A stretch of DNA of 64,000 nt from Allorhizobium ampelinum S4 (lineage in GTDB: Bacteria; Pseudomonadota; Alphaproteobacteria; Rhizobiales; Rhizobiaceae). Shown piece by piece: positions 18,100 to 28,022 of this stretch. Location: positions 189,001 to 253,000 of the forward strand of contig NC_011989.1 in assembly GCF_000016285.1 (NCBI RefSeq). The letters run 5' to 3'. The notes beneath the pieces were generated by a model. That model was given only the letters and a program-made list of their open reading frames with translations, was not told the DNA's origin and did no database searches. Both the position numbers and the translations under genes were made by a program. The first letter of the stretch is position 1. Each line of letters opens with the position of its first letter.

Positions 18100-18954
18100 T
18101 TAGTGCGGAGATGAAAGCCCGAGAACATCGAGCATGGAGTAAAGGCCGGGTTTCTTGTCCTGCGCCCAGAGCGCGGCCTTGACCGCGCCGCGTGCAAAGA
18201 TTGAACGGTCGCCAGCGCTATGGGAGAGCGTGACGATCTCACCTTCGCCAGCCAGCAGAACGGAATGTTCGCCGATGACAGAGCCGCCGCGCAGCGTTGC
18301 AAAGCCGATCGATCCGGGCTCACGCGGGCCGGTATGGCCATCGCGCACTTTGACGGCTTTCTCCGTGAGGTCGATACCGCGCCCCTTGGCGGCTGCTTCC
18401 CCCAGAAGAAGGGCGGTGCCTGAGGGCGCATCGACCTTGTGCTTGTGATGCATTTCCAGCACTTCGATATCCCAGCCGGAGGCTTCCAGCGCCTTTGCCG
18501 CCTGGGCAACCAGGACCGACAACAGGTTGACGCCGAGGCTCATATTGCCGGATTTGACGATTCTGGCATGGCGCGCTGCCGCCTCGAACCTTGCTTCATC
18601 GGCTGGCGAGCATCCCGTTGTGCCAATGATATGAACGATGCGGGCCTGGGCTGCCAATGCGGAAAACTCCACCGAGGTTTCCGGTCTGGTAAAGTCGATC
18701 ACCCCATCGGCATTGACGAAGGCGGCCAGTGCATCGTCGGTGACGGGAACACCCAATGGACCGACGCCGGCCAGATCACCGGCATCCCTGCCAATCGAGG
18801 CGGAACCCGGACGACCGACCGCCGCATGTAGCACAGCACCCTGCGTCTCGCAGATGATCCGCACCAGAGCTTGCCCCATGCGTCCGCTGACGCCAACCAC
18901 GACCAGCTTCATCGGGCCAGTCTGTGTCGGACCGGTGTTCAATGCAACTGTCAT
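18100..18954 (-). CDS. dapB: 4-hydroxy-tetrahydrodipicolinate reductase
   Basis: A 284-residue enzyme of lysine and diaminopimelate synthesis that reduces HTPA to tetrahydrodipicolinate with NAD(P)H. The nucleotide-binding [18 protein letters not shown] and the substrate motif [13 protein letters not shown] are all present. A longer frame opens at 19017, but the ATG at 18954 follows a strong GGAGAGAGG, giving about 15 residues before the usual MKLVVVG start. It lies 35 bases upstream of gpmA. Confidence 0.95.
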   Translation of the reverse strand: MTVALNTGPTQTGPMKLVVVGVSGRMGQALVRIICETQGAVLHAAVGRPGSASIGRDAGDLAGVGPLGVPVTDDALAAFVNADGVIDFTRPETSVEFSALAAQARIVHIIGTTGCSPADEARFEAAARHARIVKSGNMSLGVNLLSVLVAQAAKALEASGWDIEVLEMHHKHKVDAPSGTALLLGEAAAKGRGIDLTEKAVKVRDGHTGPREPGSIGFATLRGGSVIGEHSVLLAGEGEIVTLSHSAGDRSIFARGAVKAALWAQDKKPGLYSMLDVLGLSSPH

Positions 18955-18997
18955 GCCTCTCTCCGTCCTCATCCGTGCTTCTCCGCAGGCTTTGTGC

Positions 18998-20788
18998 TTA
19001 CAGTGAAGGACTTCCATTGGTTGCCTGCATATTGTTCAGCCGGGCGTAAAGCCCCTCCGGCCTTTCCGTCAGTGTCCTGTGGTTGCCCATTTCGACCACC
19101 CGGCCATCTTGCATCACGACGATCTTGTCGGCCTTGACCACGGTGGACAGCCTGTGCGCGATGACCACGACGGTCCGCCCGTTCATGGCTTCGTCCAATG
19201 CCTTCTGCACGGCGGCTTCCGATTCGGTATCGAGAGCGGACGTGGCTTCGTCCAGAAGCAGGATCGGCGCGTTGCGCACCAGAGCGCGGGCAATCGACAG
19301 GCGCTGGCGCTGACCGCCAGACAGCGTCAGGCCATTTTCGCCCACCGGTGTTTCATAGCCATAGGGCTGCGCCAGGATGAAATCATGCGCATGGGCAAGG
19401 CGCGCTGCCTCTTCCACTTCGGCATCGTTGGCATCAGGGCGGCCATAGCGGATATTGTCGCGGATCGTGCCTTCGAACAGATAGGGATGCTGCGATACAT
19501 AGGCGATATGCTTGCGCAACGAGGCCTTGGTCACATCGGCAATATCCTGCCCGTCGATCAGGATCTGGCCCCGCGGCGGATCGTAGAAGCGCGGGATCAG
19601 CGTGATGATGGTGGATTTTCCAGCGCCCGATGGCCCGACCAGTGCCGTGGTCTTGCCGCCTTCGGCAGTGATATCGACGCCCTTCAGAATTTCAGGGCCG
19701 TTGCCATAGGCAAAATGAATGTCTTTGAACTCGATACGGGCTTCGCTGACCTTCAATTCGCCAGCGCCGGGCTTGTCGCGCTGGTGCGGCTGGGTGTCGA
19801 GGATGGCATAGATCATCCGGGCATTGACCACGGCCCGTTCCATCTGGATCTGCAATTTCGCCAGCCGCTTGGCAGGCTCATAGGCCATCAGCAGGGCGGC
19901 GATGAAGGAGAAGAAGGCTCCCGGCAACATGCCACCGGCAATGGTGCGGTAGGAGGCATAGGCAATGACGGCGGCAATGGCGAGACCGGCAAAGCTCTCG
20001 GTAATCGGCGAGGTGCGCTCACTCAGACGGGCAATGCGGTTGGCGCGGCTTTCGGCACTGTCGATAATGCCCTCCACCTTACGGCCAAGCTCTTCCTCCA
20101 TGGTGAAGGCCTTGACGACGGCAATGCCCTGGACGCTTTCCTGCATGGCACCCAGCACCCGGCTGTTGAGCATGACGGAATCCGTGGTCGCCTTGCGCAG
20201 CCGCTTGGAAATATAGCGTAGCGAATAGAGAACCGGCGGCGCAACCACGAAAACGATCAGCGTCAGCACCCAGTCCTTGGCGAGCATGACGGCGATCAAG
20301 CCGATCAGGCTGAGAAGATCGCGCGCCGTCGAGGTGACGGTCAGGTTCAGGACATCTCTGATACCATTGACATTCTGGCTGACCTGGGCGGCCAGATGCG
20401 CCGAGCGGGCCTCGTTGAAATAGCCCATGGACAGCGTCATCAGATGGCTGAACAACCGCTTCTGATAGCGGGCGACAATATTATTGCCGATCTTGGACAA
20501 AGCCACCGCCTGGCCATAGCTGGCAAGGCCACGCAGCGAGAAAGCGATGAAGATCGAGACGCAGATGATCCAGACCAGATCGGCGCGCTTGTTGGCAAAG
20601 GCCTCGTTAATCACCGTTTCCATGATCCAGGCGGTAAAGGCCGTTGTCAGCGCTACGGTTGCCAGACAGATAATGGCGAAGACATAGCCGCGCACATGAT
20701 CGCGGCCGTTTTCGGCGATGACCCGCTTGAGAACGGCGGTGATGCTTTCCGACGATTCTGGCAGGGAGGTCTTGATGGTGTCGCGCAA
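18998..20788 (-). CDS. MsbA-like ABC exporter (fused permease-ATPase)
   Basis: A 596-residue half-transporter. The six-helix exporter domain covers about residues 35-315 and the nucleotide-binding domain about 350-585, with Walker [10 protein letters not shown], signature [14 protein letters not shown] and Walker [13 protein letters not shown] followed by the H-loop VIAHRLST. It would work as a homodimer in the inner membrane. Similarity to MsbA suggests lipid or hydrophobic substrate export, but the substrate is not proven. The start is TTG at 20788 with GGGAAAG about 8 bases upstream. Confidence 0.9.
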   Translation of the reverse strand: MRDTIKTSLPESSESITAVLKRVIAENGRDHVRGYVFAIICLATVALTTAFTAWIMETVINEAFANKRADLVWIICVSIFIAFSLRGLASYGQAVALSKIGNNIVARYQKRLFSHLMTLSMGYFNEARSAHLAAQVSQNVNGIRDVLNLTVTSTARDLLSLIGLIAVMLAKDWVLTLIVFVVAPPVLYSLRYISKRLRKATTDSVMLNSRVLGAMQESVQGIAVVKAFTMEEELGRKVEGIIDSAESRANRIARLSERTSPITESFAGLAIAAVIAYASYRTIAGGMLPGAFFSFIAALLMAYEPAKRLAKLQIQMERAVVNARMIYAILDTQPHQRDKPGAGELKVSEARIEFKDIHFAYGNGPEILKGVDITAEGGKTTALVGPSGAGKSTIITLIPRFYDPPRGQILIDGQDIADVTKASLRKHIAYVSQHPYLFEGTIRDNIRYGRPDANDAEVEEAARLAHAHDFILAQPYGYETPVGENGLTLSGGQRQRLSIARALVRNAPILLLDEATSALDTESEAAVQKALDEAMNGRTVVVIAHRLSTVVKADKIVVMQDGRVVEMGNHRTLTERPEGLYARLNNMQATNGSPSL

Positions 20789-20892
20789 GAAATGTCTTTC
20801 CCATTCGATTGGTCATAGCGACCATCATGGCCGCGCCAGCCGGTCTATAGCCAGTCCGGCTGCTTTTGACCATAGAGCAATGCGCGACGCAA

Positions 20893-21927
20893 TCAACGCT
20901 GCCAGCGACGGCCCTCATGCTTCACACCATAGCTCGACGGCGTGCGGGCATAGGCTGCCAGCCCTGAAAGGGCGGCCTGCGGGTGAATGGCGACAAAGGT
21001 GGGAATGGTCTTCATCATTTCCGTATGCGGCGCCTTGTCCTCGAAAGCGGCCCGGAAGACCGGGCTCTTCAGCAAGGGGATGATCTTTTGCGAAATGCCG
21101 CCGGACAGGAAAACGCCGCCACGGGCCATGAAAACCAGAGCCATATCACCGGCAATCCGGCCAAGATAGGTCACGAACAGTGTCATGGTTTCCACGCAGA
21201 CCGGATCATTGCCCTTCAGGGCATGCTGGGTCACATCGGCGGGATCGGTCCATACAGGCTCAATGCCATCGGCAGCGCAGATGGCATTGTAGAGATGCAG
21301 GATGCCGCGCCCGCACAGGATCTGCTCGCCGGAAATCCGGCCTTCGATCCGTTCGATATGCGGAAAAATCTGCCAATCCCGGTCACTGCGCGGTCCGATA
21401 TCCACATGGCCACCTTCGCCGGGAACCGGAAACCAGGTATGATGGGTATAAAGCAGACCGCCAACACCCAGCCCGGTGCCAGGTCCCAGAATGACGCGGG
21501 AGTTCAGCGAGGTTTCGGTCAGGGGACCGATCGGTTCGCGGTCGTTGCGTCCCAGTGAGGCAGCAGCCAGCGCCTGCGCTTCGAAATCATTGACAACAAG
21601 CACGTCGTCAAAGCCGAGATCGGCAATCATCGCCTTGGGACGAATGACCCAGGGGCAATTGGTCAGCGGGATTTCGTCATCCTTGATCGGACCGGCCACA
21701 GCCAGGATGGCCGAGCGCGGCTGGAATCCGGATTTGTCGAGAATACAATCCTGAATGGCCTGGTCGATGGTCGGGAAATCCGCTGTGTGAATATTGGCAA
21801 ATTCCTTAGGCGCAGCATGGGCATCCATGAGAATCCAGAAGCGCGCATTGGTGCCGCCGATATCGCCGACAAGAACCGGAAAGGGCATGTGATCATTGTC
21901 ATGAGGTTTTGGCATTGAAAAATCCAT
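20893..21927 (-). CDS. glk: Glucokinase
   Basis: A 344-residue ROK-unrelated bacterial glucokinase (Glk family) that phosphorylates glucose with ATP in the cytoplasm. Phosphate-loop [10 protein letters not shown], catalytic region [11 protein letters not shown] and the ATP-binding [11 protein letters not shown] are visible, with [10 protein letters not shown] near the C terminus. Two starts are possible, ATG 21927 and ATG 21915; neither has a strong Shine-Dalgarno. It lies 35 bases after mgsA in the same direction, a sensible pairing because methylglyoxal synthase relieves sugar-phosphate stress. Confidence 0.93.
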   Translation of the reverse strand: MDFSMPKPHDNDHMPFPVLVGDIGGTNARFWILMDAHAAPKEFANIHTADFPTIDQAIQDCILDKSGFQPRSAILAVAGPIKDDEIPLTNCPWVIRPKAMIADLGFDDVLVVNDFEAQALAAASLGRNDREPIGPLTETSLNSRVILGPGTGLGVGGLLYTHHTWFPVPGEGGHVDIGPRSDRDWQIFPHIERIEGRISGEQILCGRGILHLYNAICAADGIEPVWTDPADVTQHALKGNDPVCVETMTLFVTYLGRIAGDMALVFMARGGVFLSGGISQKIIPLLKSPVFRAAFEDKAPHTEMMKTIPTFVAIHPQAALSGLAAYARTPSSYGVKHEGRRWQR

Positions 21928-21962
21928 TTCTGGTCACGCGGCTTCGGCCTTGCGGTTTGATA

Positions 21963-22343
21963 TTATTCCGTGATCACGGGCAACAGACGGTCAGCCGTCG
22001 CCCGGTTGAGCGCCATCGGTGTATCGTAAAGAATAGCCAGTCGCATCAGCGCCTTGACATCGACATCATGGGGCATGGGGGTGAGGGGATCGACGAAGAA
22101 GATCAGCATGGCGACCTCTTCCTGGGCAATCATTGCGCCGATTTGCTGGTCGCCGCCCAGAGGGCCGCTTTTCATCCTGAGAACGTCCAATTTCGGGCAG
22201 GCGTCGTGCACCCGTGCGCCGGTCGTGCCGGTGGCGACAATCTGCCATTGCTCAAGAAAACGCTGATGATGGCGGGCAAACGCCGCCATCTCGTCCTTCA
22301 TCTTGTCATGCGCGATCAGCGCAATCTTCTGGCGCTCAGCCAT
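21963..22343 (-). CDS. mgsA: Methylglyoxal synthase
   Basis: A 126-residue enzyme that converts dihydroxyacetone phosphate to methylglyoxal and phosphate. The MGS-fold motifs [16 protein letters not shown] (phosphate-binding), [12 protein letters not shown] and [14 protein letters not shown] (catalytic aspartate) are intact. Shine-Dalgarno GGGAGAA is just upstream of ATG 22343. Short form, as usual. Confidence 0.95.
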   Translation of the reverse strand: MAERQKIALIAHDKMKDEMAAFARHHQRFLEQWQIVATGTTGARVHDACPKLDVLRMKSGPLGGDQQIGAMIAQEEVAMLIFFVDPLTPMPHDVDVKALMRLAILYDTPMALNRATADRLLPVITE

Positions 22344-22428
22344 TGGTTCTCCCCTGAGCGTTTAAATCGATTTGCGGACCCTCTTATACCAAGGGGCGGG
22401 GAATTGAAAAGCCGCTCCCCGCCTGATC

Positions 22429-23469
22429 TTAGGGGCGCGGTGACGGTGATGGAACATCCTCGCTCGGCAGGTTGGCATCATCAGGGGTGGCGGACGAGGC
22501 TTTGACGGGGGCTGCACCCGGATTGACATAGGCCTTCACGCCGCCAAAGGTCGCCTGTTTCTCGCTGGCGACAGATGGCGCATCCAGCACCGCGGCACAG
22601 GCCTTGGGCAGGTCTGAAACCATCAGTGGCCGAGGCGGCGGTGGGGGCTTGGCATTTGGGTCGCGTTTCTTCTGTTCCCACGGTTCCTTGGTAAACCACC
22701 AGGCCAGCGATTTATCGCAGCCGTCGCCGGGGGCCACAGGCGCTTGCGGCTTGCAACCGGCGGCACCGGGCGGGCAGGAAAGCCGGATATGGAAATGCGC
22801 GTCATGGCCATAGATCGGGCGGATCTTGCCCATATTGGTCCGGTCGCCCGTCCAACTTTCGCAGAGTTTTTTCTTGATGGTCGGATTGACGAAAAGTCGC
22901 TCCACCTGCGGATAGCTCGCCGCCAGCATCAGCAGTCTGGCATGGGTCGGTGTCCAGGTCTGCGGATTGATCGTCAGGAACTTGTCCTTCAGGATCATCG
23001 AGGTAAAAGGCAAATCCTCGCGCTGCTGCACCGTCAGGCGTTTTGCTGGCATCGGGGTCAGCCAGATATCGGCGTCCAATCCGATCTGGTGGGAGGCATG
23101 GCCATTGGCCATCGGCCCGCCGCGCGGCTGGGCGATATCGCCGACCAGCAGGCCCGGCCAACCGATTTTTGGCGCATCGCGCGACAATTGCTCGATGGTC
23201 TGGATCATCGCCGGATTGCCCCAGCGGCGATTGCGCGACAGCCGCATCGCCTGCCAATTCGGGCCATCCGTCGGCAGGGCGACGGCCCCGCTCATGCAGC
23301 CCCGCGCATAGGAACCATAAGGCATGACCGGCCCTGCATTGGGGAGGGTTTCCTGGGGAAAGGCGATCTTGGCCGGTTGATCCGGCCCGGCTATGGCCAT
23401 GTCGAGCCCGAGTGAAAGAACCGCCAGCCCGGCTGTCATCGCCCGCAGCACTGTTGATCGTCGCGTCAA
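22429..23469 (-). CDS. mepA: Penicillin-insensitive murein endopeptidase
   Basis: A 346-residue periplasmic LAS-family metallopeptidase that cuts D-Ala-meso-DAP crosslinks in peptidoglycan. A signal peptide (cleavage about AIA|GP, residue 27) precedes the MepA domain (about 45-265) with zinc motif GHASHQIGLDADIW and the later GHDAHFHIRL. The C-terminal 80 residues are a Pro/Ala-rich extension. The frame starts with TTG at 23469, preceded by AGGATGAGGTG; the first in-frame ATG (23439) has no Shine-Dalgarno and would shorten the signal peptide. Confidence 0.92.
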   Translation of the reverse strand: MTRRSTVLRAMTAGLAVLSLGLDMAIAGPDQPAKIAFPQETLPNAGPVMPYGSYARGCMSGAVALPTDGPNWQAMRLSRNRRWGNPAMIQTIEQLSRDAPKIGWPGLLVGDIAQPRGGPMANGHASHQIGLDADIWLTPMPAKRLTVQQREDLPFTSMILKDKFLTINPQTWTPTHARLLMLAASYPQVERLFVNPTIKKKLCESWTGDRTNMGKIRPIYGHDAHFHIRLSCPPGAAGCKPQAPVAPGDGCDKSLAWWFTKEPWEQKKRDPNAKPPPPPRPLMVSDLPKACAAVLDAPSVASEKQATFGGVKAYVNPGAAPVKASSATPDDANLPSEDVPSPSPRP

Positions 23470-23514
23470 ATTTCACCTCATCCTTGCGGAATCATCCGTC
23501 TACATGGCAATCAA

Positions 23515-23560
23515 ACTAGGGTTTGTCAGGCAAAAGTGAAACCCGGCTTTCCTCAAAACC
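23515..23560. repeat. Degenerate half copy of the CTAGAGTTTGTCAG-type repeat
   Basis: The stretch from CTAGGGTTTGTCAGG (about 23516) through AAAAGTG and CCGGCTTTCC follows the first 45 bases of the element at 17328, with several changes and no second half. It lies in the divergent region between mepA and yejA, where it may separate or carry promoter elements. Confidence 0.6.
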
Positions 23561-23726
23561 GGAGAGTTTGTGTGGGTTTGCGTGCCAAAGCCTGTCTTTC
23601 GCCCGGTTTTGTCTTATCTTGTCAGCCAAATCACCACTGCATGGTTATCCTTCTCCGTCAGGAATGTGGAAAATCATGCATGGAAAGACATTGTCGGCCA
23701 TGCTGACGAAATTCGAGGGGTAATTC

Positions 23727-25622
23727 ATGGCTGTCATCCGCGCCGGGGCAAAAATACGCGCATTGTTTTTGGGTCCATTGCTTCTGGGTCTTTGCGCCGC
23801 ACAGAGCTTGACCACCCAGGCTTTCGCAGAGGAACCCCAATGGCGCCACGCCATCGGCTTGATCGACGCTCCGAAATATCCCGAGGGTTTTCAACGCTTC
23901 GACTATGTCAATCCGGATGCGCCGAAGGCGGGTGAGTTGAAACTGTCGTCGTTCGGCAGCACCTTCGATACGTTCAATCCGATCGCGGGCAAGGGGCAGT
24001 TGGCAGATGGTGTCCAGGTGCTGCTGTCGTCGCCCCCTGGTGCATCGCTTGTGACCGAAACCCTGCTCAAATCCTCGCTCGATGAGGATGGTGTCAGCTA
24101 CGGTCTTCTGGCGGAGGCGCTCGCCTATCCCGATGACGTTTCCTATGTGAAATTTCGGCTGCGGCGTGAGGCCAAATGGGCGGATGGCCAGCCCGTCACC
24201 CCGGATGATGTTGTTTTCAGTTTCGATGCCGTCAAGCAGCTCAATCCGGCGGCTGCGATCTATTATAATCATGTTGTGAAGGCTGAAAAGACCGGTGAAC
24301 GGGAAATCACGTTCACGTTCGATCAGAAAGGCAACAAGGAACTGCCTTCGATTGTCGGGCAACTCGACGTCGTTCCAAAGCATTGGTGGCAAGGCCAGGG
24401 ACCCGATGGCAAGCCGCGTGATATCTCCAAGACAACGCTTGAGCCGATCATGGGATCTGGTCCCTATCGCATCGCCGGGTTTTCGCCAGGTGGATCGGTG
24501 CGCTACCAATTGCGGGATGACTATTGGGGCAAGGATATCAACGTCAACATCGGCTACAATAATTTCCGCAGTATATCCTACACCTATTATACCGATATCA
24601 ATGTCGCATTCGAAGGTTTCCGTTCTGGCGCGACCGATTTGTGGCTTGAAAATTCCGCCATGCGCTGGACCAAGTCCTACGATTTTCCGGCTGCCGTCCA
24701 AGGCAGGATCAAGCGCGAGCAGATCCCGAACGATTACCGCAAAGCCGGCTTGATGATGGGCTTCTTCCTCAATACGCGGCGGGAGCAGTTCAAGGATGTG
24801 AATGTCCGCAAGGCGCTGAACTACGCTTTCGATTTCGAGGAACTGAACCGCACGGCGTTTTTCGGGCTCTACAAGCGAATCGACAGCTATTTCTATGGCA
24901 ATGACCTGGCCTCCAGCGGCTTGCCTGATGGTAAGGAGTTGGAGATCCTAAACGGGATCAAGCAATATGTGCCGCCGGAGGTGTTCTCCACGGTCTATAA
25001 AAATCCGGTCAGTGGAGACCCCGCAAAGCAGCGTGACAATCTGCGCATGGCCATTTCGCTTTTCGCCAAGGCAGGCTACGAATTGCGCGGCAACCGGATG
25101 GTGTCCAAGGCCACCGGCAAACCTTTCACGTTCGAAATTTTGCTGGATGGTCCACTCATCGAGCGGGTGGCATTGCCCTATGCCAATAATCTGAGAAAAA
25201 TCGGCATCGAGGTCAATGTCCGAAGCGTCGATTCCTCCCAATTCACCAGCCGTTTGCGCAGTTTCGATTATGATGCCGTTTATTATGTCGCCTCGCAATC
25301 CACCAATCCAGGCAATGAGCAGCGCGACTACTGGGGGTCGGCCAGTGCCGACACCACCGCTTCGCGCAATTATGCTGGCATTAAAAACCCGGGCATCGAT
25401 GCCTTGATCGACCAGATTATCTTTGCGAAAGACCGTGACACGCTGATGGCGACCGTTCATGCGCTCGACCGGATGCTGCTTGCTGGAGCCTATGTCGTGC
25501 CGTTTTATACCCGCGGTGATGTGTGGTTTGCCTATTGGGACAAGTTTGCGCATCCGCAAAACCTGCCGGAATTTTCCAGCGGCTTCCCCGATATCTGGTG
25601 GGCAAAGCAAGTGTCGAATTGA
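23727..25622 (+). CDS. yejA: Peptide ABC transporter substrate-binding protein (YejA-like)
   Basis: A 631-residue family 5 solute-binding protein. A Sec signal peptide (about residues 1-36, TQAFA|EE) precedes the large two-lobed SBP_bac_5 domain. Its early WADGQPVTPDDVVFSF stretch is the family signature. It would deliver oligopeptides (or microcin C-like peptides, as for E. coli YejA) to YejBEF in the inner membrane. GAGGGG lies 8 bases before the ATG. The 172-base gap to yejB has a small GCCTGC/GCAGGC hairpin. Confidence 0.9.
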   Translation: MAVIRAGAKIRALFLGPLLLGLCAAQSLTTQAFAEEPQWRHAIGLIDAPKYPEGFQRFDYVNPDAPKAGELKLSSFGSTFDTFNPIAGKGQLADGVQVLLSSPPGASLVTETLLKSSLDEDGVSYGLLAEALAYPDDVSYVKFRLRREAKWADGQPVTPDDVVFSFDAVKQLNPAAAIYYNHVVKAEKTGEREITFTFDQKGNKELPSIVGQLDVVPKHWWQGQGPDGKPRDISKTTLEPIMGSGPYRIAGFSPGGSVRYQLRDDYWGKDINVNIGYNNFRSISYTYYTDINVAFEGFRSGATDLWLENSAMRWTKSYDFPAAVQGRIKREQIPNDYRKAGLMMGFFLNTRREQFKDVNVRKALNYAFDFEELNRTAFFGLYKRIDSYFYGNDLASSGLPDGKELEILNGIKQYVPPEVFSTVYKNPVSGDPAKQRDNLRMAISLFAKAGYELRGNRMVSKATGKPFTFEILLDGPLIERVALPYANNLRKIGIEVNVRSVDSSQFTSRLRSFDYDAVYYVASQSTNPGNEQRDYWGSASADTTASRNYAGIKNPGIDALIDQIIFAKDRDTLMATVHALDRMLLAGAYVVPFYTRGDVWFAYWDKFAHPQNLPEFSSGFPDIWWAKQVSN

Positions 25623-25794
25623 GCCATTCACTATCATGCGGCGGCATAGGCGATCACAGCCTGCTTTGCAGGCCGCATTTCAGCCGCTACCAATAGGCAC
25701 GGCGAATCAACGCCCCGAACATACAACAAGAGCAATAAAGGACGGATGGATTGGCAAAACGTGATGGCATGGTGAACACGGGAGCGTTCTGCTG

Positions 25795-26886
25795 ATGGGC
25801 GCCTATATCCTGCGCCGCCTGCTGTTGATGATCCCGACCATGGTTGGCATCATGGGCATTTCCTTTCTGGTCATCCAGTTTGCCCCCGGTGGTCCGGTGG
25901 AACAGGTGGTGGCGCAGCTGAGCGGACAGGGAGACAGCGCCGACCAGCGGCTTTCCGGTGGTGGCGATATCGTCAGCCAGGGCGGCATGGGCGATGGCGG
26001 CTCGAACTATCGCGGTGCGCAGGGGCTGGACCCGGATCTGATCAAGAAACTGGAGAAGCAGTTCGGCTTCGACAAGCCGCCACTCACCCGGTTTCTTGAC
26101 ATGATGTGGAATTATATCCGCTTCGATTTCGGCGAGAGCTTCTTCCGCAACACCTCGGTAATCGACCTGATTGTCGAGAAAATGCCGGTCTCGATCTCGC
26201 TCGGCGTCTGGGTTCTGTTGCTGTCCTATGCGATTTCCATTCCGCTCGGCATCCGCAAGGCCGTTAAGGACGGCTCGACCTTTGATGTCTGGACCTCCGG
26301 CATCGTCGTGGTCGGTTATGCTGTGCCGGGCTTCCTGTTCGGCATTCTGCTAATCGTGCTGTTTGCCGGTGGCTCCTTCTACAATTGGTTTCCGCTGCGT
26401 GGCCTGACTTCCGATAATTTTGCCGATCTCAGTTGGTGGCAGAAGATCCTCGATTATTTCTGGCATCTGACCCTGCCGCTGACCGCATTGCTGCTTTCGG
26501 CCTTTGCCACCACGACACTGCTCACCAAGAATTCCTTCATCGACGAGATCAAGAAGCAATATGTGGTAACGGCCCGTGCCAAGGGCCTCAGCGAACATCG
26601 GGTGCTGTACGGCCATGTGTTTCGCAATGCCATGCTGATTGTCATTGCCGGTATTCCCGGCGCTTTCGTCTCGGCCTTCTTCACCGGTTCGCTGCTGATC
26701 GAGAATATCTTCTCGCTGGATGGCCTGGGACGTCTCGGCTATCTGTCGATCATCAACCGCGATTATCCGATTGTGTTTGCCACGCTTTATATCTTCTCGC
26801 TGCTGGGCCTGGTGGTCAGCCTCGTCTCGGATTTGATCTATACCTGGATCGATCCCCGCATTGATTTTGACCGGAGGGATGTCTGA
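25795..26886 (+). CDS. yejB: Peptide ABC transporter permease YejB
   Basis: A 363-residue BPD_transp_1 permease. The first membrane helix (about residues 10-30) is followed by a long periplasmic segment rich in Gly/Gln (about 38-75), an insertion characteristic of YejB. Five further helices carry the EAA loop (AKGLSEHRVLYGHVFRNA, about 262-279) that docks on YejF. Stop and next start overlap as TGATG. Confidence 0.93.
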   Translation: MGAYILRRLLLMIPTMVGIMGISFLVIQFAPGGPVEQVVAQLSGQGDSADQRLSGGGDIVSQGGMGDGGSNYRGAQGLDPDLIKKLEKQFGFDKPPLTRFLDMMWNYIRFDFGESFFRNTSVIDLIVEKMPVSISLGVWVLLLSYAISIPLGIRKAVKDGSTFDVWTSGIVVVGYAVPGFLFGILLIVLFAGGSFYNWFPLRGLTSDNFADLSWWQKILDYFWHLTLPLTALLLSAFATTTLLTKNSFIDEIKKQYVVTARAKGLSEHRVLYGHVFRNAMLIVIAGIPGAFVSAFFTGSLLIENIFSLDGLGRLGYLSIINRDYPIVFATLYIFSLLGLVVSLVSDLIYTWIDPRIDFDRRDV

Positions 26887-28022
26887 TGGCAGCCGTTCCC
26901 GAACACCTGGCCAAGCCGCCGAAAAAGCCGTTCCTGACCCCGATCAACCGGCGGCGCCTGGAGAACTTCAAGGCTAACCGGCGCGGCTCCTGGTCCTTCT
27001 GGATCTTCATGGTGCTGTTCGGACTGAGCCTCTGCGCCGAGTTGATCGCCAATGACCGGCCGATCATCGCCTCCTACAAGGGCGAGATCCTGTTTCCGGT
27101 CGCCATCAACTATCCAGAGGAAAAATTTGGCGGCTTTCTGGCCGTCACCGATTATCGCTCCAGCTTTGTATCGGACGAGATCAATGCCCATGGCTGGATG
27201 ATCTGGCCGCCGATCCGCTATTCCTATCGCACTGTGAATTCGGAAATTCCGCAATCGGCCCCGACGCCGCCCTTCTGGTTGATGGACGCCAAGCAGCGTT
27301 GCTCGGCCTATCCGAAGGGGGCGGATGACCCCAATTGTATCATCGGCAACATGAACTGGCTTGGCACCGACGATCAGGCCCGCGATGTCATGGCGCGAAT
27401 GATTTACGGATTCCGCATTTCCGTGCTGTTCGGTCTGGCGCTGACGATGATTTCCGCCGTGATCGGCGTGTCCGCCGGTGCGGTGCAAGGCTATTTCGGC
27501 GGCAAGACCGATCTGCTGATGCAGCGGTTCATCGAGATCTGGTCATCGATCCCGCTGCTTTATATCCTGCTGATCATCGCCTCGCTGCTGCCGCCGGGCT
27601 TCTTCATTCTGCTTGGTATCATGCTGCTGTTCACCTGGGTGCATTTCGTCGGCATTGTACGGGCGGAGTTTCTGCGGGCCAGAAATTTTGAATATGTGAA
27701 CGCCGCCCGGGCGCTTGGGGTTGGCAATTGGACGATCATGCGCCGCCATCTGCTGCCCAATGCCATGGTGGCGACCTTGACCTTCCTGCCCTTCATCCTG
27801 TCGGGATCGATCACCACCCTGACCTCGCTGGATTTCCTCGGTCTCGGCATGCCGCCCGGCTCGCCTTCGCTGGGTGAGCTGATTGCCCAGGGCAAGCGCA
27901 ATCTGCAAGCGCCCTGGCTGGGGCTGACGGCCTTCTTCACCATGGCGATCATGCTGTCCCTGCTTATTTTCGTCGGCGAGGCGGTGCGCGATGCCTTTGA
28001 TCCGAGGAAGACCTTCAAATGA
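26886..28022 (+). CDS. yejE: Peptide ABC transporter permease YejE
   Basis: A 378-residue permease partner of YejB. An N-terminal OppC_N-type helix (about residues 38-58) and a periplasmic stretch with PPIRYSYRTVNSEIP precede the BPD_transp_1 domain (about 175-375) with EAA loop ARALGVGNWTIMRRHLLPNA. It overlaps yejF by 4 bases. The YejE-specific long N-terminal region is intact. Confidence 0.93.
   Translation: MAAVPEHLAKPPKKPFLTPINRRRLENFKANRRGSWSFWIFMVLFGLSLCAELIANDRPIIASYKGEILFPVAINYPEEKFGGFLAVTDYRSSFVSDEINAHGWMIWPPIRYSYRTVNSEIPQSAPTPPFWLMDAKQRCSAYPKGADDPNCIIGNMNWLGTDDQARDVMARMIYGFRISVLFGLALTMISAVIGVSAGAVQGYFGGKTDLLMQRFIEIWSSIPLLYILLIIASLLPPGFFILLGIMLLFTWVHFVGIVRAEFLRARNFEYVNAARALGVGNWTIMRRHLLPNAMVATLTFLPFILSGSITTLTSLDFLGLGMPPGSPSLGELIAQGKRNLQAPWLGLTAFFTMAIMLSLLIFVGEAVRDAFDPRKTFK

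Noticed and set aside
23658..24701. Minus-strand 347-codon frame opposite yejA
   Set aside because: Antisense shadow of a clear solute-binding protein, no Shine-Dalgarno and unusual composition.
25659..25673. Hairpin GCCTGC/GCAGGC between yejA and yejB as a terminator
   Set aside because: Only 6 bp with a 3-base loop and no T tract; at most a weak stabiliser of the yejA message.
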